13,292 nucleotides of DNA. It comes from Deltaproteobacteria bacterium. GTDB taxonomy: Bacteria > Desulfobacterota > Deferrimicrobia > Deferrimicrobiales > Deferrimicrobiaceae. The stretch spans positions 1 to 13,292 of the forward strand of contig PQAK01000136.1 in assembly GCA_003105225.1 (NCBI GenBank), in the 5' to 3' direction. Positions 12,736 to 13,292 of this stretch are shown in pieces; the stretch's first letter is position 1, and every line of letters begins with the position of its first letter. The position numbers and the translations under genes were made by a program. The notes under the pieces were generated by a model. It made no database searches and had not been told where the DNA came from. It was given only the letters and a program-made list of their open reading frames with translations.

Positions 12736-13292
12736 ATGGGATTTCTGACAAGCAGTGTCGGACGGAAGGTGCTGATGGCGGGAAGCGGCTTCTTCCTGCT
12801 CTTCTTCGTCACCGTGCACCTTCTGGGGAACTCCACCATCTTCATCGGCCCGACCGCGCTCAACGCCTACGCCGAGAAGCTGCACAGCCTGGGCCCGCTG
12901 GTCTGGATCTTCCGCGCCTTCATGTTCCTGATGCTCGTGTTCCACGTCTGGCTCGGCATCACCCTGACGCTGGAAAACAGCGCGGCGAACCCGGCGAAAT
13001 ACGCCGTCTCCAAGAAGCTCAAGGCCACCTTCTCCAGCGAGACGATGATCTGGACGGGCGTCCTGCTCCTGGCCTTCATCGTCTACCACCTCCTGCAGTT
13101 CACCGTCCGCATCACGCCCGACATCCCGCCGGATGCGGCCGCCAACGTCCCGGGGGATGTCTTCAAGATGGTGGTCGCCAGTTTCCGGATCACCCCGATC
13201 GCCCTGATCTACGTGGCCGCCATGGTGACCCTGTTCCTCCACTTGAGCCACGGGATCCAGAGCATCTTCCAGACCGTGGGGTGCAGCAACGA
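12736..13292 (+). CDS. sdhC: Succinate dehydrogenase/fumarate reductase cytochrome b558 subunit (3' end outside window)
   Basis: This is the membrane anchor of a type-B succinate:quinone oxidoreductase. It carries two b hemes and exchanges electrons with quinone. 185 codons are visible before the window ends. The start MGFLTSSVGRKVLMAGSG is typical of the b558 family. At least four hydrophobic helices can be seen: about 12-32, 55-79, 104-123 and 150-170. Likely heme-ligand histidines are His28 (VTVHLLGN), His70 (LVFHVWLG), His118 (VYHLLQF) and His169 or His172 (LHLSHG). The first two match the positions known for Bacillus SdhC. The ATG at 12736 has GAAGGGG at 12722-12728. The flavoprotein and iron-sulfur subunits usually follow and would lie beyond the right edge. 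The sequence does not show whether the enzyme works mainly as a succinate dehydrogenase or a fumarate reductase; in Geobacter-type organisms one complex does both, and frdC is an equally valid name. Confidence 0.92.
   Translation, partial: MGFLTSSVGRKVLMAGSGFFLLFFVTVHLLGNSTIFIGPTALNAYAEKLHSLGPLVWIFRAFMFLMLVFHVWLGITLTLENSAANPAKYAVSKKLKATFSSETMIWTGVLLLAFIVYHLLQFTVRITPDIPPDAAANVPGDVFKMVVASFRITPIALIYVAAMVTLFLHLSHGIQSIFQTVGCSN

Noticed and set aside
11065..13251. 728-codon open frame on the - strand crossing glnD, the phosphodiesterase, xerD and sdhC
   Set aside because: It is antisense to four clear genes, its translation is rich in Arg, Gly, Pro and His with no recognisable domain, and such frames are expected from third-position GC bias.
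1..13292. Search by eye for tRNA, rRNA, riboswitch, CRISPR, insertion sequence, toxin-antitoxin or defence genes
   Set aside because: None seen; the gaps between genes are at most 135 bp and all larger coding regions belong to known core families.

Overview
This window is a high-GC bacterial chromosome segment, roughly two-thirds G+C by eye. All twelve genes lie on the + strand with almost no gaps. The content fits a deltaproteobacterium in the broad sense (Desulfuromonadota / Geobacter-like). The markers are the order cmk-ispH-rpsA-sppA-ihfB, a full-length GlnD, a six-domain S1 that is not fused to IspH, and a diheme b558-type succinate dehydrogenase/fumarate reductase membrane subunit. The lineage call is an inference from family content and gene order, not from a search.

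Layout. Positions 1-226 hold the 3' end of cytidylate kinase (cmk). Then come ispH (isoprenoid synthesis), rpsA (ribosomal protein S1), sppA (membrane signal-peptide peptidase), an ihfB/HU-family DNA-bending protein, an Ap4A-phosphorylase-like HIT protein, mutS (mismatch repair), an AmiC-type murein amidase with a signal peptide and AMIN domain, glnD (PII uridylyltransferase), a YfcE/MJ0936-type phosphodiesterase and xerD (chromosome dimer resolution). After a 135-bp intergenic region, the cytochrome b subunit of succinate dehydrogenase/fumarate reductase starts and runs off the right edge.

The genes from cmk to xerD look like one tightly packed run of housekeeping genes. Three junctions use the same 4-nt GTGA start/stop overlap (cmk/ispH, mutS/amidase, amidase/glnD) and one uses TAATG, which suggests translational coupling. 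The gene run is not necessarily one transcript. Good sigma70-type promoter matches sit inside the 3' ends of sppA (for ihfB) and mutS (for the amidase and glnD), a weaker one sits before rpsA, and a good one sits before the respiratory gene. The sppA-internal promoter and the respiratory promoter each have a short perfect palindrome at or just after the predicted transcription start.

I found no mobile element, CRISPR array, RNA gene, toxin-antitoxin pair, defence system or unexplained coding region. All coding capacity is taken by recognisable core families with intact active-site motifs. The items worth a second look are regulatory: the embedded promoters, the palindromes and a 10-G tract at the start of rpsA. 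I do not see a previously undescribed system here.
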